In this document: positions 18,306 to 29,721 of the stretch, piece after piece
Position numbering within the stretch: position 1 is the first letter of the stretch
How the letters are laid out: each line of letters starts with the position of its first letter
Assembly (NCBI RefSeq): GCF_900109085.1
Contig: NZ_FNYW01000002.1
Span: 124,001-188,000 of the forward strand
DNA length: 64,000 bases
Direction: 5' to 3'
Source of the DNA: Alkalibacterium gilvum
Lineage (GTDB): Bacteria > Bacillota > Bacilli > Lactobacillales > Carnobacteriaceae_A
Notes under the pieces: model-generated
The model's database searches: none
Seen by the model: the letters and a program-made list of their open reading frames with translations, nothing else
What the model was told of the DNA's origin: nothing
Position numbers and translations under genes: made by a program

Positions 18306-19715
18306 ATGGTCAAAAAGAACAAATTGATGATGGGACTATCGGGTTTGATGATGAGTGGATTGGTGCTGGCTGCATGTGGCAACGGCGGAGATAATGCTGA
18401 TAACGGTGGCGGAGAAGGTGACAATGGTTCAGGTGAAACGGTCACCTTGAATTACGCAAACTGGAATTTAGGGACCGAAAGTGATCAAACAGTTGAACGT
18501 ATGATGGTGGATGCATTTAATGAGTCTCAAGACGATATAGAAGTAGTTATCGATGATTCGATAACTACGGATGATTGGGACGGATCCTTATCAACTGCAG
18601 CCAGTGCAGGTGAATTACCTGACGTATTTATGATGAATAATATACCAACAAGTTATTCAAATGAATGGCTGATGGATATTTCCGACATGGCTGCCGAAGA
18701 TGAGCAGTTCCAATCGATCCCTGAATCAGTAAGAACAGCATCAGAAATCGATGGTAAAACTGTTTCAATACCCTTTGCAACTCACTTGATGGGCTACTAT
18801 GTCAATAATGATATCTTGAATGACAAGAACCTGCCTGTAGCGGAATACGGCATGTCGATGGACGACTTTTTAGAAGGGGTCCGCTCATCTACTAATATCA
18901 GTGAAGATACAGTAGGGTTAGAAAATGCTTCTCAAATCGTTGACTGGTATCCAGGTACAGTAAATGAAGACTTTGGATGGTTTACTTATAATGATGAGAA
19001 TGGAATGTATTCCCTTGATTCAAGTGAAATGTCAGAAGGAGTCTCAACTGCTCAGGATTTAGGAGCGAATGGCTACACTTATGTCAACATGTCAGATGAA
19101 GATAAAGAACGCATGAGTGGCGACGATACAGGGGCTGCCTTCAGAAATGGTCAAATCACTTATTTCTACAATGGCACATGGATGAACTCATCATTCGCAA
19201 CAGATACAGATATCGACTGGGACTTTATCGGTCTTCCTGGTGGTAACAGTGTCATCGTAAATGACTTTGTCGGTATTGCTCAAAATACAGAACATGCAGA
19301 AGAAGCTTATGAATTCGCTAAATTTATGACATTTGGTAAAGAAGGTTTCATGAAGCGTATTGAATTAGTCGAAGAAAACGACTTCGGCTTCAATACACTA
19401 CCGATTTCCACTGATCAGGAAATCCTGGATGCGTATTGGGAAAAAGTTGATATCCCAGGAATCAAAGCAGCGTATGAAGACCTTGATGAATCAATGATCG
19501 AAGGATTTAAAGTAGTACCTGGCTTTGCCAAATCAAGATATGAAGCGACAACAGGCATATCGATCGGTGATGAAGAAAATGCAACGATAGGTTATATCAT
19601 TGATCAAAGTGTTGCCGGCAATGTCAATTATCAGGACTATGCTTCGCAATTGCAGGAATTAGCGCAACAAGCACATGATGAAGCGGTGGAAGAAATGGGA
19701 ATTTCTGAAGAATAA
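18306..19715 (+). CDS. ABC sugar-binding lipoprotein (sophoro-oligosaccharide type)
   Basis: Family-1 type extracellular solute-binding protein of about 469 aa. The signal peptide ends in lipobox 'VLAAC' (Cys near residue 26), followed by a Gly/Asp/Asn-rich linker, so it is a lipoprotein anchored outside the membrane. The start is ATG at 18306, with AAAAGGAGTG eight bases upstream; the in-frame GTG at 18297 overlaps that site. Listeria innocua carries a sophoro-oligosaccharide-binding protein in the corresponding place next to the GH94 and GH3 genes, which suggests the ligand. The early 'LNYANWNLGTESDQTVERM' and the later 'AYEFAKFMTFGKEG' are typical of the fold. Its permeases lie downstream. 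Confidence 0.88.
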   Translation: MVKKNKLMMGLSGLMMSGLVLAACGNGGDNADNGGGEGDNGSGETVTLNYANWNLGTESDQTVERMMVDAFNESQDDIEVVIDDSITTDDWDGSLSTAASAGELPDVFMMNNIPTSYSNEWLMDISDMAAEDEQFQSIPESVRTASEIDGKTVSIPFATHLMGYYVNNDILNDKNLPVAEYGMSMDDFLEGVRSSTNISEDTVGLENASQIVDWYPGTVNEDFGWFTYNDENGMYSLDSSEMSEGVSTAQDLGANGYTYVNMSDEDKERMSGDDTGAAFRNGQITYFYNGTWMNSSFATDTDIDWDFIGLPGGNSVIVNDFVGIAQNTEHAEEAYEFAKFMTFGKEGFMKRIELVEENDFGFNTLPISTDQEILDAYWEKVDIPGIKAAYEDLDESMIEGFKVVPGFAKSRYEATTGISIGDEENATIGYIIDQSVAGNVNYQDYASQLQELAQQAHDEAVEEMGISEE

Positions 19716-19746
19716 TTAAATTGATTTGAATGAAAGGAAGATGATC

Positions 19747-22743
19747 TTGAAATCAAGACGACTCAAAAGGTTGATAGGTATGTTATCATTATCAGCTGTT
19801 TTTACAATTAACTTTACACAATCATATGCAGAAGAAAAAATAACTAATAACAGTGAAGAGTCAACCGAAACGAGTACTCTCTTGGATCAAGACTATCAGG
19901 ACATTGTTGAAAAGCCTTATCATAAAGTGCTGAACGAATGGGATGACGTAAGTGAAGGTGACAGCGGCTTTCAAGCTGTCATCTCTCCCTCGTCCTTCAA
20001 AGGTGATAAAAAAGAAAATCTTATAACAGAAGACACAAGAGGATATGAAAAAAATGTCTGGCATCTGGGTGATGACGACGAGTTATCATTTGAAGTAGAC
20101 ATCGAAGAGTCAGGACTTTATCACGTAGGCATGGACTACTACCGTTTGAACGAAGGACTTGTAGATCCGGAATTATCCATAAAGGTAAATGATGAATTCC
20201 AGTATTTTGAAAGTAGACGTATCATTGCCCCGACTTACTGGGAAAACGAAAGCAATGACTTCGAAGAGAATCGTCACGGTAATGAACTGGTCCCGAATCA
20301 GGTGGCAATAGAAGATTGGTTCACGATGACTTTCAAAGATCCGAACAATGAATTTGCAAAAGGGTTGTTATTTTACTTAGAAGAAGGAACAAACGAAATC
20401 ACATTGACACATGCTTCAGGAGAAATGCTTATTGGAGATATAAAAGTATTCTCGCCTGAAGATATCATCACATATGAGCGATACAGCAAGAATTTTTCAG
20501 ATGAACAAACGAAAGATGAATTACTCGTTCAAGAAGCTGAACATCCAGATAGAAAAAACAGTTCCTATATACGACCGATTGCCCGCAAAGATGTCAACGC
20601 TGTCCCTTATGAGGTCTCAAGCCAGAAACTCAACACATTCGGCGGTGACTCCTGGACAAAAGGTGGGCAAAGTGTGACTTACGATATTACTGTTTTGAAA
20701 GAAGGACTTTATAATATCACGCTTAAAACCTTACAGGACGTCAAACAAGATGTGCCAGTGTTCAGAACAATAGAAATAAATGGCGACATTCCTTTTAAAG
20801 CGTTCGAGAATTATCGTATAGAGCCTAGCAATGATTGGATGAATCAGACCTTAGTTAATGAAGATAACGAACCTTACTCTGTATATCTTGAAGAAGGGAA
20901 AAACACGATCACATTAACTGCGAGTATTACACCTCTCACCCCTTTAGTAAATGAATTAAATGAAATGCTGCAGAGTATCAATACATTAGGATTGTCGATT
21001 TCACGTTTAACAGGGAATCAGCCGGATATGAACAGAGATTGGGATATCAGTGAATATATCCCTGATATAAAAGAGCGTTTTACTGTATGGATAGATTCAC
21101 TTAATTCATATGCAAAAAACTTGAACACTCTTTATGGCAATAAAGAGGATAAAACGACGGATGAGGTTTCACTTGAATTGCTGATCCAGCGCTTGGAATC
21201 TTTAAGAGCGGAGCCGGATGAATTGCCTAATCGATTGACAGAATTGTCTGAAGGAAGCAGCTCAGCCACACAAATGGTAGGTGACTTGATCAGTCGCTTA
21301 CAGGAATCACCACTATCCCTGGACAGATTCTATGTCCATTCTGAAAATTCAGATCTACCTGCACCTAAGAAAAAATTCTTGAACCGAATGAGCAATAAAG
21401 TGAAAGAATTTGTAGCTTCTTTTACAGCGAAAACATTCGATGTTGAAGACACCGACAGTGATGTGCTAGAAGTTTGGGTAGGACGAAATCAGCAGTATGT
21501 TGAATTGATGCAGAATATGGTTGATGCAAACTATACTGCACAAACCGGTAAAGAAGTACGTTTATCTGTCATGCCGAATGAACAGAAACTGATTTTGGCT
21601 AATTCATCTGATCAGCAGCCCGATGTCGCCCTGGGAGTCAGTGTAGGTCAGCCATGGGAACTGGCGATCAGAGGAGCAGCACATAATCTTAGAGAATTTG
21701 ACGATTTTGAACAATTCAGCTCCAAATTTTCTCCAGGGGCATTCTTACCTATGATGATCGATGATGAAGTTTATGCAATGCCTGAGACTCAGGACTTCTA
21801 CGTCTTGTTCTACCGCGAGGATATTATGGAGCAACTTGATATTCCTATTCCTGATACTTGGGATGATGTTGCCAATATATTACCTGAACTGCAAAGATTC
21901 GGAATGAATTTTTACGTTCCATTATCTGGCACAGCAGGGATAAAACCATTTATGTTTACAGCGCCCTTTATTTATCAAAATGGTGGTGAGATCTACTCTG
22001 AAAACGGCATGCAGACAGCAATCGATTCTCAGGGAGCAGTAGATGGGATGCAATTTATGACAGACTTATATACTTTATACAGTCTGCCTTTACAGGTACC
22101 GAACTTTTATAATTCCTTCAGGTACGGAGAGTTGCCTATTGGGATCGCTAACTTCCAGACATACGTACAATTGCTCTCTGCAGCACCGGAAATTAGAAAC
22201 TCCTGGACCATAGCGCCGCATCCTGGTGTATTGAAAGAAGATGGAACCGTCGATCGATCTGCGCCCGGATCTGCACAGGGTGGAATGATCTTCGAAAAAA
22301 GTGAGAAAAAAGAAGAAGGCTGGGACTTCATGAAATGGTGGATGTCTGAAGATACCCAAGTCGAATTTGCTACAAATTTACAGACACTTTTCGGACCCGA
22401 ATATATGTGGCATACAGCTAATTTAGATGCCTTCGAGGAATTGCCTTGGCAGGAAGAGCATAAATCAGTGATTTTGGAACAATGGGAATATTTAAAAGAA
22501 GTACCAAAAATACCTGGATCTTATATGGTGGAACGAGAGATCAGCAACGCATGGACAGATACCGTGTTTTATGGACAGAATGTCCGTGCTTCCCTTGATT
22601 ACAGTGTGATCACTGCAAACCGGGAAATCCGTAGAAAAATGGAAGAGTTTAATTATATTGAAGATGGAGAAATCGTTGAACCTTACCGTGTTCCCCAGTT
22701 GGAAACAGTTAAAGAATGGATGAATCAAAATGATGAAGAGTAA
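19747..22743 (+). CDS. Giant solute-binding protein with N-terminal extension (998 aa)
   Basis: The start is TTG at 19747, placed by AAAGGAAG six bases upstream. A Sec signal peptide (residues 1-28, ending near QSYAEE) has no lipobox. Residues about 45-260 and 265-410 look like two related beta-rich, possibly carbohydrate-binding modules: each has a short 'GLY' strand motif ('[13 protein letters not shown]', '[13 protein letters not shown]') and an 'EGTNEITLT' / 'EGKNTITLT' strand. A helical, possibly coiled-coil stretch follows at about 410-560. From about 575 to the end the sequence is a family-1 solute-binding domain ('[21 protein letters not shown]', '[20 protein letters not shown]'). The protein is twice the usual length. 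The gene overlaps the next permease by 14 bases, so it is the probable receptor for that permease pair. Confidence 0.8.
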   Translation: MKSRRLKRLIGMLSLSAVFTINFTQSYAEEKITNNSEESTETSTLLDQDYQDIVEKPYHKVLNEWDDVSEGDSGFQAVISPSSFKGDKKENLITEDTRGYEKNVWHLGDDDELSFEVDIEESGLYHVGMDYYRLNEGLVDPELSIKVNDEFQYFESRRIIAPTYWENESNDFEENRHGNELVPNQVAIEDWFTMTFKDPNNEFAKGLLFYLEEGTNEITLTHASGEMLIGDIKVFSPEDIITYERYSKNFSDEQTKDELLVQEAEHPDRKNSSYIRPIARKDVNAVPYEVSSQKLNTFGGDSWTKGGQSVTYDITVLKEGLYNITLKTLQDVKQDVPVFRTIEINGDIPFKAFENYRIEPSNDWMNQTLVNEDNEPYSVYLEEGKNTITLTASITPLTPLVNELNEMLQSINTLGLSISRLTGNQPDMNRDWDISEYIPDIKERFTVWIDSLNSYAKNLNTLYGNKEDKTTDEVSLELLIQRLESLRAEPDELPNRLTELSEGSSSATQMVGDLISRLQESPLSLDRFYVHSENSDLPAPKKKFLNRMSNKVKEFVASFTAKTFDVEDTDSDVLEVWVGRNQQYVELMQNMVDANYTAQTGKEVRLSVMPNEQKLILANSSDQQPDVALGVSVGQPWELAIRGAAHNLREFDDFEQFSSKFSPGAFLPMMIDDEVYAMPETQDFYVLFYREDIMEQLDIPIPDTWDDVANILPELQRFGMNFYVPLSGTAGIKPFMFTAPFIYQNGGEIYSENGMQTAIDSQGAVDGMQFMTDLYTLYSLPLQVPNFYNSFRYGELPIGIANFQTYVQLLSAAPEIRNSWTIAPHPGVLKEDGTVDRSAPGSAQGGMIFEKSEKKEEGWDFMKWWMSEDTQVEFATNLQTLFGPEYMWHTANLDAFEELPWQEEHKSVILEQWEYLKEVPKIPGSYMVEREISNAWTDTVFYGQNVRASLDYSVITANREIRRKMEEFNYIEDGEIVEPYRVPQLETVKEWMNQNDEE

Positions 22744-23641
22744 GCAGAATAAAATTAAATATACCAGTGGTTGGGGAACCTTTGCGTTCCTCATACCCTA
22801 TTTTTTGATGTTCCTTGTATTTATTATCGTACCTGTGATCATGGCTATATTTTTATCATTTACAAATTTTGACTCCATACAGTTTCCAACTTTTGCGGGA
22901 CTTGAAAATTATGTGAATTTATTGACGCAGGATGAAGTGTTCATGCAGAAAGTTTTACCCAACACATTGAAGTTCTCATTGATCGTTGGGCCTGGCGGTT
23001 ATATTTTATCCTTTATGGTTGCATGGATGCTGGCGCAAATTTCTCATAAACCACGTACGGTTTTAGCCTTGATCATGTACTCACCTTCTATGACTGCGGG
23101 GATAGCCATGTCAGTACTCTGGACGATAATTTTCAGTGGTGACGCCAATGGATATTTGAATAGTTTGCTGATCCGATTCAGTTTCATATCTGAACCGATT
23201 CAATTTCTGCAATCGCCTGAACATTTAATGAACATCATGATCATTGTTTCTCTGTGGAGTAGTATGGGAGTGGGCTTCTTAGCGATGCTTTCAGGAATAT
23301 TGAATATCAATAAGGAAGTCTATGAAGCAGCCTATATTGATGGCTTATCCAATCGCTTTCAGGAGATTATTTATATAACGATCCCATCGATGAGACCACA
23401 AATGTTATTTGGAGCCGTTATGGCGGTGGTTGGTGCGTTCCAGGGGGGTATGATCGGTGTCGCCTTGTCGGGTTCCAATCCGACTCCGCAAAATGCGGGA
23501 CAATTAATGGTCAATCACATTGATGATTATGGATTCTTGCGTTATGAAATGGGATATGCAGCAGCTATATCCGTATTATTATTATTATTGATCTATTCAT
23601 TTTCTAAAGTAGCCACGAAATTATTTGGTGATAACGATTAA
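22730..23641 (+). CDS. ABC sugar permease, first subunit (pair 1)
   Basis: MalF-type permease of 303 aa with six membrane segments. The EAA loop that docks the ATPase is visible in '[26 protein letters not shown]'. The start ATG at 22730 overlaps the end of the preceding binding-protein gene, pointing to translational coupling. No ATPase gene is present anywhere in the locus, so a shared MsmX-type ATPase encoded elsewhere is expected to energise it, as is usual for such systems in Bacillota. Confidence 0.9.
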   Translation: MMKSKQNKIKYTSGWGTFAFLIPYFLMFLVFIIVPVIMAIFLSFTNFDSIQFPTFAGLENYVNLLTQDEVFMQKVLPNTLKFSLIVGPGGYILSFMVAWMLAQISHKPRTVLALIMYSPSMTAGIAMSVLWTIIFSGDANGYLNSLLIRFSFISEPIQFLQSPEHLMNIMIIVSLWSSMGVGFLAMLSGILNINKEVYEAAYIDGLSNRFQEIIYITIPSMRPQMLFGAVMAVVGAFQGGMIGVALSGSNPTPQNAGQLMVNHIDDYGFLRYEMGYAAAISVLLLLLIYSFSKVATKLFGDND

Positions 23642-23656
23642 AATAGGAGGAGTATT

Positions 23657-24529
23657 ATGTCAGCATTCAAAGGACGTCAGATAAATCCGAAAACGTTTCA
23701 TAAAAGTCAATTAAAATTCTATGCTGTTCTGATCCCATTAGCCATATTTATGGGATTGCCGATCGTCTATATATTCAATCATGCGTTCAAGCCGATCGAT
23801 GAACTCTTTGCTTTCCCTCCTAGATTTTTTGTCGAAAAACCAACGTGGCAGAACTTCAGGAATTTGTTTGAAAGTACAAGTCTGGGGGCTACACCAATGT
23901 CCCGTTATTTATTTAACAGTATCGTTGTAAGTTTAGTCGTTGTTGTTTTAACGATCATTGTCGCAACGATGGCAGGCTATGTTTTATCTAAAAAGCAATT
24001 TCGAATGAAAAAAGCACTGACGGAAATCAATACGATTGCATTGATGTTCGTAGCCACAGCCGTAGCGATACCAAGGTATTTCGTTATAGAACAACTGGGT
24101 CTCATCAATACATTCTGGGTGCATATATTACCGGCTTTAGCGATGCCAGTGGGATTATTCCTGATCAAACAGTTTATTGATCAGATACCTGATGAAATGC
24201 TTGAAGCTGCCATAATGGATGGGGCGAATGATTTTCAGATATATATAAGAGTCATCCTTCCCATGATCAAACCTGCTATTGCGACAGTGGCTATATTGGC
24301 ATTCCAGGCTACCTGGAACAACGTCGAGATATCAGATGTATTTATAAATAATGAGAGTTTAAGAACCTTTGCCTTTTACATGAGCACGCTGGCCACAAAA
24401 GGTAACGCGGTCGCAGGGCAGGGCGTAAGTGCGGCAGCGTCATTGATCATGTTCATTCCAAACTTAGTGATCTTTATATTCTTGCAAAAACAAGTAATGG
24501 ACACAATGGCTCATTCAGGTATTAAATAG
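23657..24529 (+). CDS. ABC sugar permease, second subunit (pair 1)
   Basis: MalG-type permease of 290 aa with six membrane segments. The EAA loop reads '[26 protein letters not shown]'. It begins 15 bases after the partner permease behind AGGAGGAG. A conserved '[19 protein letters not shown]' precedes the docking loop. With the preceding gene it forms the membrane channel of the first importer. The following NHL gene starts 15 bases later, so all are probably on one transcript. Confidence 0.9.
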   Translation: MSAFKGRQINPKTFHKSQLKFYAVLIPLAIFMGLPIVYIFNHAFKPIDELFAFPPRFFVEKPTWQNFRNLFESTSLGATPMSRYLFNSIVVSLVVVVLTIIVATMAGYVLSKKQFRMKKALTEINTIALMFVATAVAIPRYFVIEQLGLINTFWVHILPALAMPVGLFLIKQFIDQIPDEMLEAAIMDGANDFQIYIRVILPMIKPAIATVAILAFQATWNNVEISDVFINNESLRTFAFYMSTLATKGNAVAGQGVSAAASLIMFIPNLVIFIFLQKQVMDTMAHSGIK

Positions 24530-24544
24530 TACAGGAGGGTAAAC

Positions 24545-26563
24545 ATGAGAAGAATAAGTAAGTTAACCGGATTTTTACTATTACTATTCATCATGCTTGT
24601 TTCTTTACCACTCCCGGTTGATGCTGCTGCGTATAAGACCTATTCAAAAGCACCAAGTGGAGAATTGGTAGAAACGCAGACAGCATATGAAGCGTATGAT
24701 ATATTGTTTAGTAATCAAATGAAAGCTCCTGAGGATATCGTCATAAAGGAAGATAAACTTTACCTTGTTGATTCTCAAGAGAAAAAAGTAATGATAATGA
24801 ATAAACAAGGTGAGTTGATCGACAGTTTTGGTGAAGACATTTTATCTGGACCTACAGGAATAGATCTCGATAAAGATAATAATATATATGTCGCAGATGG
24901 TCTTTCTTCTCGTATCGTGAAATTTGCTCCTGATGGAAAAATCCTTGCCGAATTCGGTAGACCGGATGAACCGATCTTCGGTGAAACGTCCCCCTTTACG
25001 CCCAGAAAAATATCTGTAGATGTAAGAGGTAACATGTATGTGATCGGTGAAGGAGCAACTGCAGGAATTATACAAATGAATGCAGTTGGAGATTTTTTAG
25101 GATACTATGGCGCAAACGAAGCACCTACGAATTTTCTGCAGGTGATACGCGACAACCTTTTATCAGAAATACAACAGTCGAAAGTTTTTCGAAATGTCCC
25201 TCCAGCAACGAGTAATATCGATATCAATGATAAAGGGATCGTATATACCGTCACGACAACAGCTGAAACGAACAATATCAAAAAGCTGAATGTTGCCGGA
25301 GCTAACATGCTCGATGAGGGGACAGAACAACCCGAAAATGCTATCGATATTGCTTCAGGTCTTTATGATAATTTTTACGTATTGACCAGTGAAGGCGAAG
25401 TCATTGAATACTCTGACCAGGGATCCATCTTATTTAAGTTTGGTAAAAGGGATTCTGGATCACAGAGATTAGGGGTCTATAATAGTCCTTCAGCTATTGG
25501 TATTGACGAACAAGGAACGCTGTATGTAGTGGACTCGGAAGCAAAATTGATCCATAAACTGAAAACTACTGAATTCGCTGATGAAATACATAAGGGACTG
25601 ATTCTTTATGAAGACGGAAAGTATACTGAGAGTGAAGAATACTGGAAAAACGTCATCAATATGAACCCTTCTTTCAAAATGGCGCGATATGCTCTTGGAG
25701 AATCTTATTTTCAACGAGAAAAATATTCTCAGGCTTTAAATTCATTTGAAACAGCCAAAGACATACCGGCATATTCAGACACTTTTTGGGAAATAAGGAA
25801 TGACTGGTTTCAGAAGAACTTAGGAATGACTCTATTTATAATCATAGTTCTGTTTATCTTATTTAAAGTGGTCAATTACTTGGTGAAACGTAAAACAGGC
25901 AAAACACTTTATCAGATGTTTAAAGAAAGAACCAGTAAAAGAAAACTGCTGAGAGAGCTTGGGTATGTTTTCCGGATGTTCAGGCATCCTTTAGATACTT
26001 TATATGAGATTCAGAATTTAGGTAAATCTTCGGTCACAGCAGCGAGTATTATATACGGTATATTAGTAATCGAATTTATATTATTTAATTACTTTACTGG
26101 TTTTATATTTAATTACAAGTTGCTTGAAAGTTATAACATTTTCATGTTAGTCCTCTTGTTTATACTTAGTTTTGCTTTGCTTATCAGTATGAACTATATG
26201 GTTTCGACCATAACTGAAGGGGAAGGGTCATTCAAAGACATTTATATGGGTGTGGCTTATTCTTTTGCACCGCTTCTCGTAGGTATGATACCAGTCATAC
26301 TGTTATCTAATGCCTTGACCTTGAATGAAGCATTTTTATTCAACTTCCCGATTCAAATCATGATTGTATATACATTGGTGCACCTTGTGATGGTCATCAA
26401 GGAAATGCATGATTTTGAAGGCTGGAAAATCGTTCAGAATATACTTCTGACTTTATTTGCAGCTGTGATCACAGTCGTTGTTTTATATATTATGTATATT
26501 TTATTTGTTAATCTGTATGATTTCGTCTATGAGTTAGTGTTGGAGGTGTTGACACGTGTATAA
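24545..26563 (+). CDS. NHL-repeat / TPR / Yip1 membrane protein
   Basis: A 672-aa modular protein. A signal peptide (about 1-27, ending VDAAAY) precedes an extracellular NHL beta-propeller at roughly 50-345, with repeated 'GPTGIDLDKDNNIYVADG' and 'SPSAIGIDEQGTLYVVDS' units. A short TPR-like region follows (350-420, 'MNPSFKMARYALGESYFQREKYSQALNSF'), then a membrane segment at about 432-450 and a C-terminal Yip1-like domain of five membrane segments (about 490-665). Proteins of this layout are found next to ABC sugar importers in Paenibacillus-type bacteria, but their function is not known to me. The gene sits between two permease pairs and overlaps the next by 8 bases, so a part in import or assembly of a surface complex is inferred. 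Confidence 0.78.
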   Translation: MRRISKLTGFLLLLFIMLVSLPLPVDAAAYKTYSKAPSGELVETQTAYEAYDILFSNQMKAPEDIVIKEDKLYLVDSQEKKVMIMNKQGELIDSFGEDILSGPTGIDLDKDNNIYVADGLSSRIVKFAPDGKILAEFGRPDEPIFGETSPFTPRKISVDVRGNMYVIGEGATAGIIQMNAVGDFLGYYGANEAPTNFLQVIRDNLLSEIQQSKVFRNVPPATSNIDINDKGIVYTVTTTAETNNIKKLNVAGANMLDEGTEQPENAIDIASGLYDNFYVLTSEGEVIEYSDQGSILFKFGKRDSGSQRLGVYNSPSAIGIDEQGTLYVVDSEAKLIHKLKTTEFADEIHKGLILYEDGKYTESEEYWKNVINMNPSFKMARYALGESYFQREKYSQALNSFETAKDIPAYSDTFWEIRNDWFQKNLGMTLFIIIVLFILFKVVNYLVKRKTGKTLYQMFKERTSKRKLLRELGYVFRMFRHPLDTLYEIQNLGKSSVTAASIIYGILVIEFILFNYFTGFIFNYKLLESYNIFMLVLLFILSFALLISMNYMVSTITEGEGSFKDIYMGVAYSFAPLLVGMIPVILLSNALTLNEAFLFNFPIQIMIVYTLVHLVMVIKEMHDFEGWKIVQNILLTLFAAVITVVVLYIMYILFVNLYDFVYELVLEVLTRV

Positions 26564-28847
26564 AAAATTAACGATGCTGTTTGTTTGTGTAGGGATGCTC
26601 AGTTCAGTGACCTTGGCTGCTTATGCAAATGAGAATGTAAAAGAAGACGCCTCAACAAAAGAGACGGAAACGATTCAAACAAATACAGACGAACAGACTG
26701 AAAACCTTGATAAAATTACGGAAGAAGGGACACTGGAGACCCCTTATGACATGTCTGAAGTTGAAAGTCCCAATCCTTCACTGGATAATTTTGAATTAAT
26801 AGCTGAGAATGAGGCAACTGCTTTATATTTAGAAAATGATACACTAGCATTCAAAGTGTTAAACAAGGAAACAAATTATATTTGGAGTTCCACAATAGAC
26901 AACATTGAAGAAGAGAATCTTAATGACACATGGCAGTCATTTGCTCGATCTGCCGTATCGATAACAAGTGTCAACGGAAACAATAAAGAACAGACAGAGT
27001 ACATTTTAGATGAAAAAACACAAGTAGACGTAACTAAAACTGATAAAGGTTTCAGTGCAGTCATCACATTTCCTTCGTCTATCCAAGTGACCCTGAAAGT
27101 CGAGATTGAAAATTCAAGTTTCAGCGTGGTTATTCCTGAAGAATCGATTAAAGAAACAGACGAAGCGAGATTAAAAAATCTATCACTCTATCCATTCTTG
27201 GGAGCGACCAAACAACAGGAAATAAGTGGTTATCAATTTATTCCAGATGGTTCAGGAGCGCTTCTTCGTTTCGACGATGATACGGCACGTATGGATTATC
27301 CTTATCGTGCAAGATTTTATGGAGAAGATTCAGGGATCGTTAAGAGTAAAGCTTTAACAGATGAAGAAGCTGCTCATAATTTATCTTTACCGGTTTATGG
27401 ATATGTACATGGAGTGAATCAAAATGGCCTGTTTACGATCGTTGAATCAGGGGCGCCTTACAGCGAAATCGTCGCCCAAAAAGCTGGACTATCTACTGAG
27501 TTCAACTGGCTGACAACAGAATACATTTTTCGATCAGAATATAGACAGCCTACAAGTCGAAGTGGGGCACAAGCAATCGACAGTATACAAGATAAACGGA
27601 ATCAATTTGATATAAAATTACACTTTGAGTTATTAAAAGAAGATTCAGCGAGTTATGTAGGAATGGCGAAAATGTACCAGAAATACCTTCTGGAGCATAA
27701 TATACTGAAGGAAGATAAAAAAGAAACACCTCCCGTTCGTCTTGAATTTTTAGGCGGAGAAAAAGAAGAAGGACTTTTTTGGGACAGCTACATCACAATG
27801 ACGCCGATAATGGATGTTTATGACCACGTGCAATCTTTGAAAGAAAAAGGTTTAAGTGAAGCGATGCTTGTTTATAGAGGCTGGTATGATGGTGGGGCTA
27901 CAGGATCTCTACCTAGTAAGTTTCCAATAGACAGCCATTTAGGGAAAAAAGATGAAGTCATTGAAGTCAAAGACCAGCTGGGTCAGCTCGGATTCGATCT
28001 TCATTTTCAGACAGATTATACACGAGCCTACCATCGACCAACAAAAATTGAAAATAATGAATTTATCGAACAAATCAACGCTAATACTCTGATGTTTAAT
28101 CAAGAAGAAGGAACTCCTTATTCTTATTTGCTTCCACAAGGGGCACATGACCTTTTAGAGAAAGATAAGGATGAATACGAAAAATATGGCATGACGAATC
28201 TAGCATTAAAAAACACTCCTCAAGCTTTATTTTCATCGTATAATAAGGGAAACAGGCATAGTCGAGATGAAAATATGCTTGAAACGATTGAACTGATTGA
28301 AGATATGAAGAAAAATACAGCAGATGATCTGGCATTATATGAACCGAACAGTTACCTTTGGCAATTAATGGATAGTTATCTTGATATACCAATGGATAAT
28401 TCAAATTACATTTACATGACCGATAATGTGCCCTTCATTCAAATCGTTCTAAAGGGATATGTTGATTATTACGCGCCATTTTCCAACTTTGTGCCTAATC
28501 AAAATGAACATTTACTGAAAATGGTAGAGTACGGAGCGTATCCATCTTTCTATTTGACAACAGAAGATCCTTATAAATTAATTGAAACAGAATCAAATAA
28601 TCTCTATACATCTGAATTCGAAAATTGGGAAGCTTCGGTTTTGAATCAATACAAAGAAATTAAAAAAGTGGCCGAAGCAACGGAAAAGGCAACGATCGTA
28701 AACCGCGAAATAGTAGAAGAGGGTTTGATCAAAGTGACCTACTCTAACGATACAGTTATACAAGTCAACTACCAAGAAGAAGCAGCTGAAACAGCCCATG
28801 GTACTGTAGACGGAAAGTCATTTACTATAACCAAAGGGGGAGTCTAG
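26556..28847 (+). CDS. DUF5696 secreted protein
   Basis: A 763-aa exported protein of the DUF5696 type. The start is GTG at 26556, overlapping the NHL gene by 8 bases, with GGAGG upstream. A Sec signal peptide (about 1-24, ending AAYANE) precedes an acidic Thr/Glu-rich linker to about residue 70. The mature part begins with a beta-rich section ('TALYLENDTLAFKVLNKETNYIWSS') and continues into a possible TIM-barrel-like segment ('GWYDGGATGSLPSKFPID', 'LHFQTDYTRAYHR', 'YYAPFSNFVPNQNEHLLKM'), which would suit a glycosidase-like fold. I know of no biochemical assignment. It lies directly before permease pair 2, with no bases between them. A surface glucan-handling role is inference. Confidence 0.72.
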   Translation: MYKKLTMLFVCVGMLSSVTLAAYANENVKEDASTKETETIQTNTDEQTENLDKITEEGTLETPYDMSEVESPNPSLDNFELIAENEATALYLENDTLAFKVLNKETNYIWSSTIDNIEEENLNDTWQSFARSAVSITSVNGNNKEQTEYILDEKTQVDVTKTDKGFSAVITFPSSIQVTLKVEIENSSFSVVIPEESIKETDEARLKNLSLYPFLGATKQQEISGYQFIPDGSGALLRFDDDTARMDYPYRARFYGEDSGIVKSKALTDEEAAHNLSLPVYGYVHGVNQNGLFTIVESGAPYSEIVAQKAGLSTEFNWLTTEYIFRSEYRQPTSRSGAQAIDSIQDKRNQFDIKLHFELLKEDSASYVGMAKMYQKYLLEHNILKEDKKETPPVRLEFLGGEKEEGLFWDSYITMTPIMDVYDHVQSLKEKGLSEAMLVYRGWYDGGATGSLPSKFPIDSHLGKKDEVIEVKDQLGQLGFDLHFQTDYTRAYHRPTKIENNEFIEQINANTLMFNQEEGTPYSYLLPQGAHDLLEKDKDEYEKYGMTNLALKNTPQALFSSYNKGNRHSRDENMLETIELIEDMKKNTADDLALYEPNSYLWQLMDSYLDIPMDNSNYIYMTDNVPFIQIVLKGYVDYYAPFSNFVPNQNEHLLKMVEYGAYPSFYLTTEDPYKLIETESNNLYTSEFENWEASVLNQYKEIKKVAEATEKATIVNREIVEEGLIKVTYSNDTVIQVNYQEEAAETAHGTVDGKSFTITKGGV

Positions 28848-29705
28848 ATGATAAAGAAAATAATGAAAAATCCAGAAAATAAAGGCTATTTATTTATACT
28901 TCCCTGGCTGATCGGCTTTGTTACTTTAACGATTTATCCGATTTTATACTCGTTTTACCTCAGCTTTTTTGATGTCACGATTACAACTGAAGGGATCCAG
29001 ACAGAAAGCGTCGGCATTGAAAATTACCAAAGTGCCATGACGAGTGATATAGAATTCATCAATCGTCTGATAGAATACGTTAGAGAAATACTTATTTCTG
29101 TTCCGTTGATAGTGATCATATCTTTATTGATCGCCTTATTACTCAATCAAAACATTAGATTCAAGGGTGTGTTTAGAACCATCTTCTTCCTGCCTGTGAT
29201 TATCAGTAGCGGACCTGTTCTGGACAAGCTTATAGGTCTCGATATAGCGACTTTGAACATGGTGGAAACTAATGCCCTTTATGAAATGATTGCCGGCATG
29301 GACAATATTCTTGCCAGCTCCTTTGTTTACATTATCGATAATCTTATTATACTTTTATGGTTCTCAGGAGTACAAATACTTATATTCAATTCAGCCCTGC
29401 AGAAAGTAGACAAAAAGATTTATGAAGCTGCGTCTATCGATGGAGCATCGTCATGGGAAAGCTTTTGGAAAATCACTCTCCCATCTTTATTTCCAATGAT
29501 CATGGTAAATATAGTCTATACGACGGTGATGTATTCAGTTTCTTCATTAAGCACGATCGTTGGTCATATTCAATCCAATATGTTCCAATTAGAAACTGGT
29601 TTTGGCTATGCTTCTTCATTGTCCTGGATATATTTTATTCTGATCGTTCTGGTCTTAATAACATTCACAGGCATTATCGGACTTTTCAATCGCAAGTATA
29701 AATAA
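28848..29705 (+). CDS. ABC sugar permease, first subunit (pair 2)
   Basis: MalF-type permease of 285 aa with six membrane segments and the EAA loop 'YEAASIDGASSWESFWKITLPSLFP'. The start ATG follows the stop of the DUF5696 gene directly. It differs clearly in sequence from the first permease of pair 1, so the locus encodes two separate import channels rather than a recent duplication. An external ATPase is required. Confidence 0.9.
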   Translation: MIKKIMKNPENKGYLFILPWLIGFVTLTIYPILYSFYLSFFDVTITTEGIQTESVGIENYQSAMTSDIEFINRLIEYVREILISVPLIVIISLLIALLLNQNIRFKGVFRTIFFLPVIISSGPVLDKLIGLDIATLNMVETNALYEMIAGMDNILASSFVYIIDNLIILLWFSGVQILIFNSALQKVDKKIYEAASIDGASSWESFWKITLPSLFPMIMVNIVYTTVMYSVSSLSTIVGHIQSNMFQLETGFGYASSLSWIYFILIVLVLITFTGIIGLFNRKYK

Positions 29706-29721
29706 GAGAGAGGGATTGACT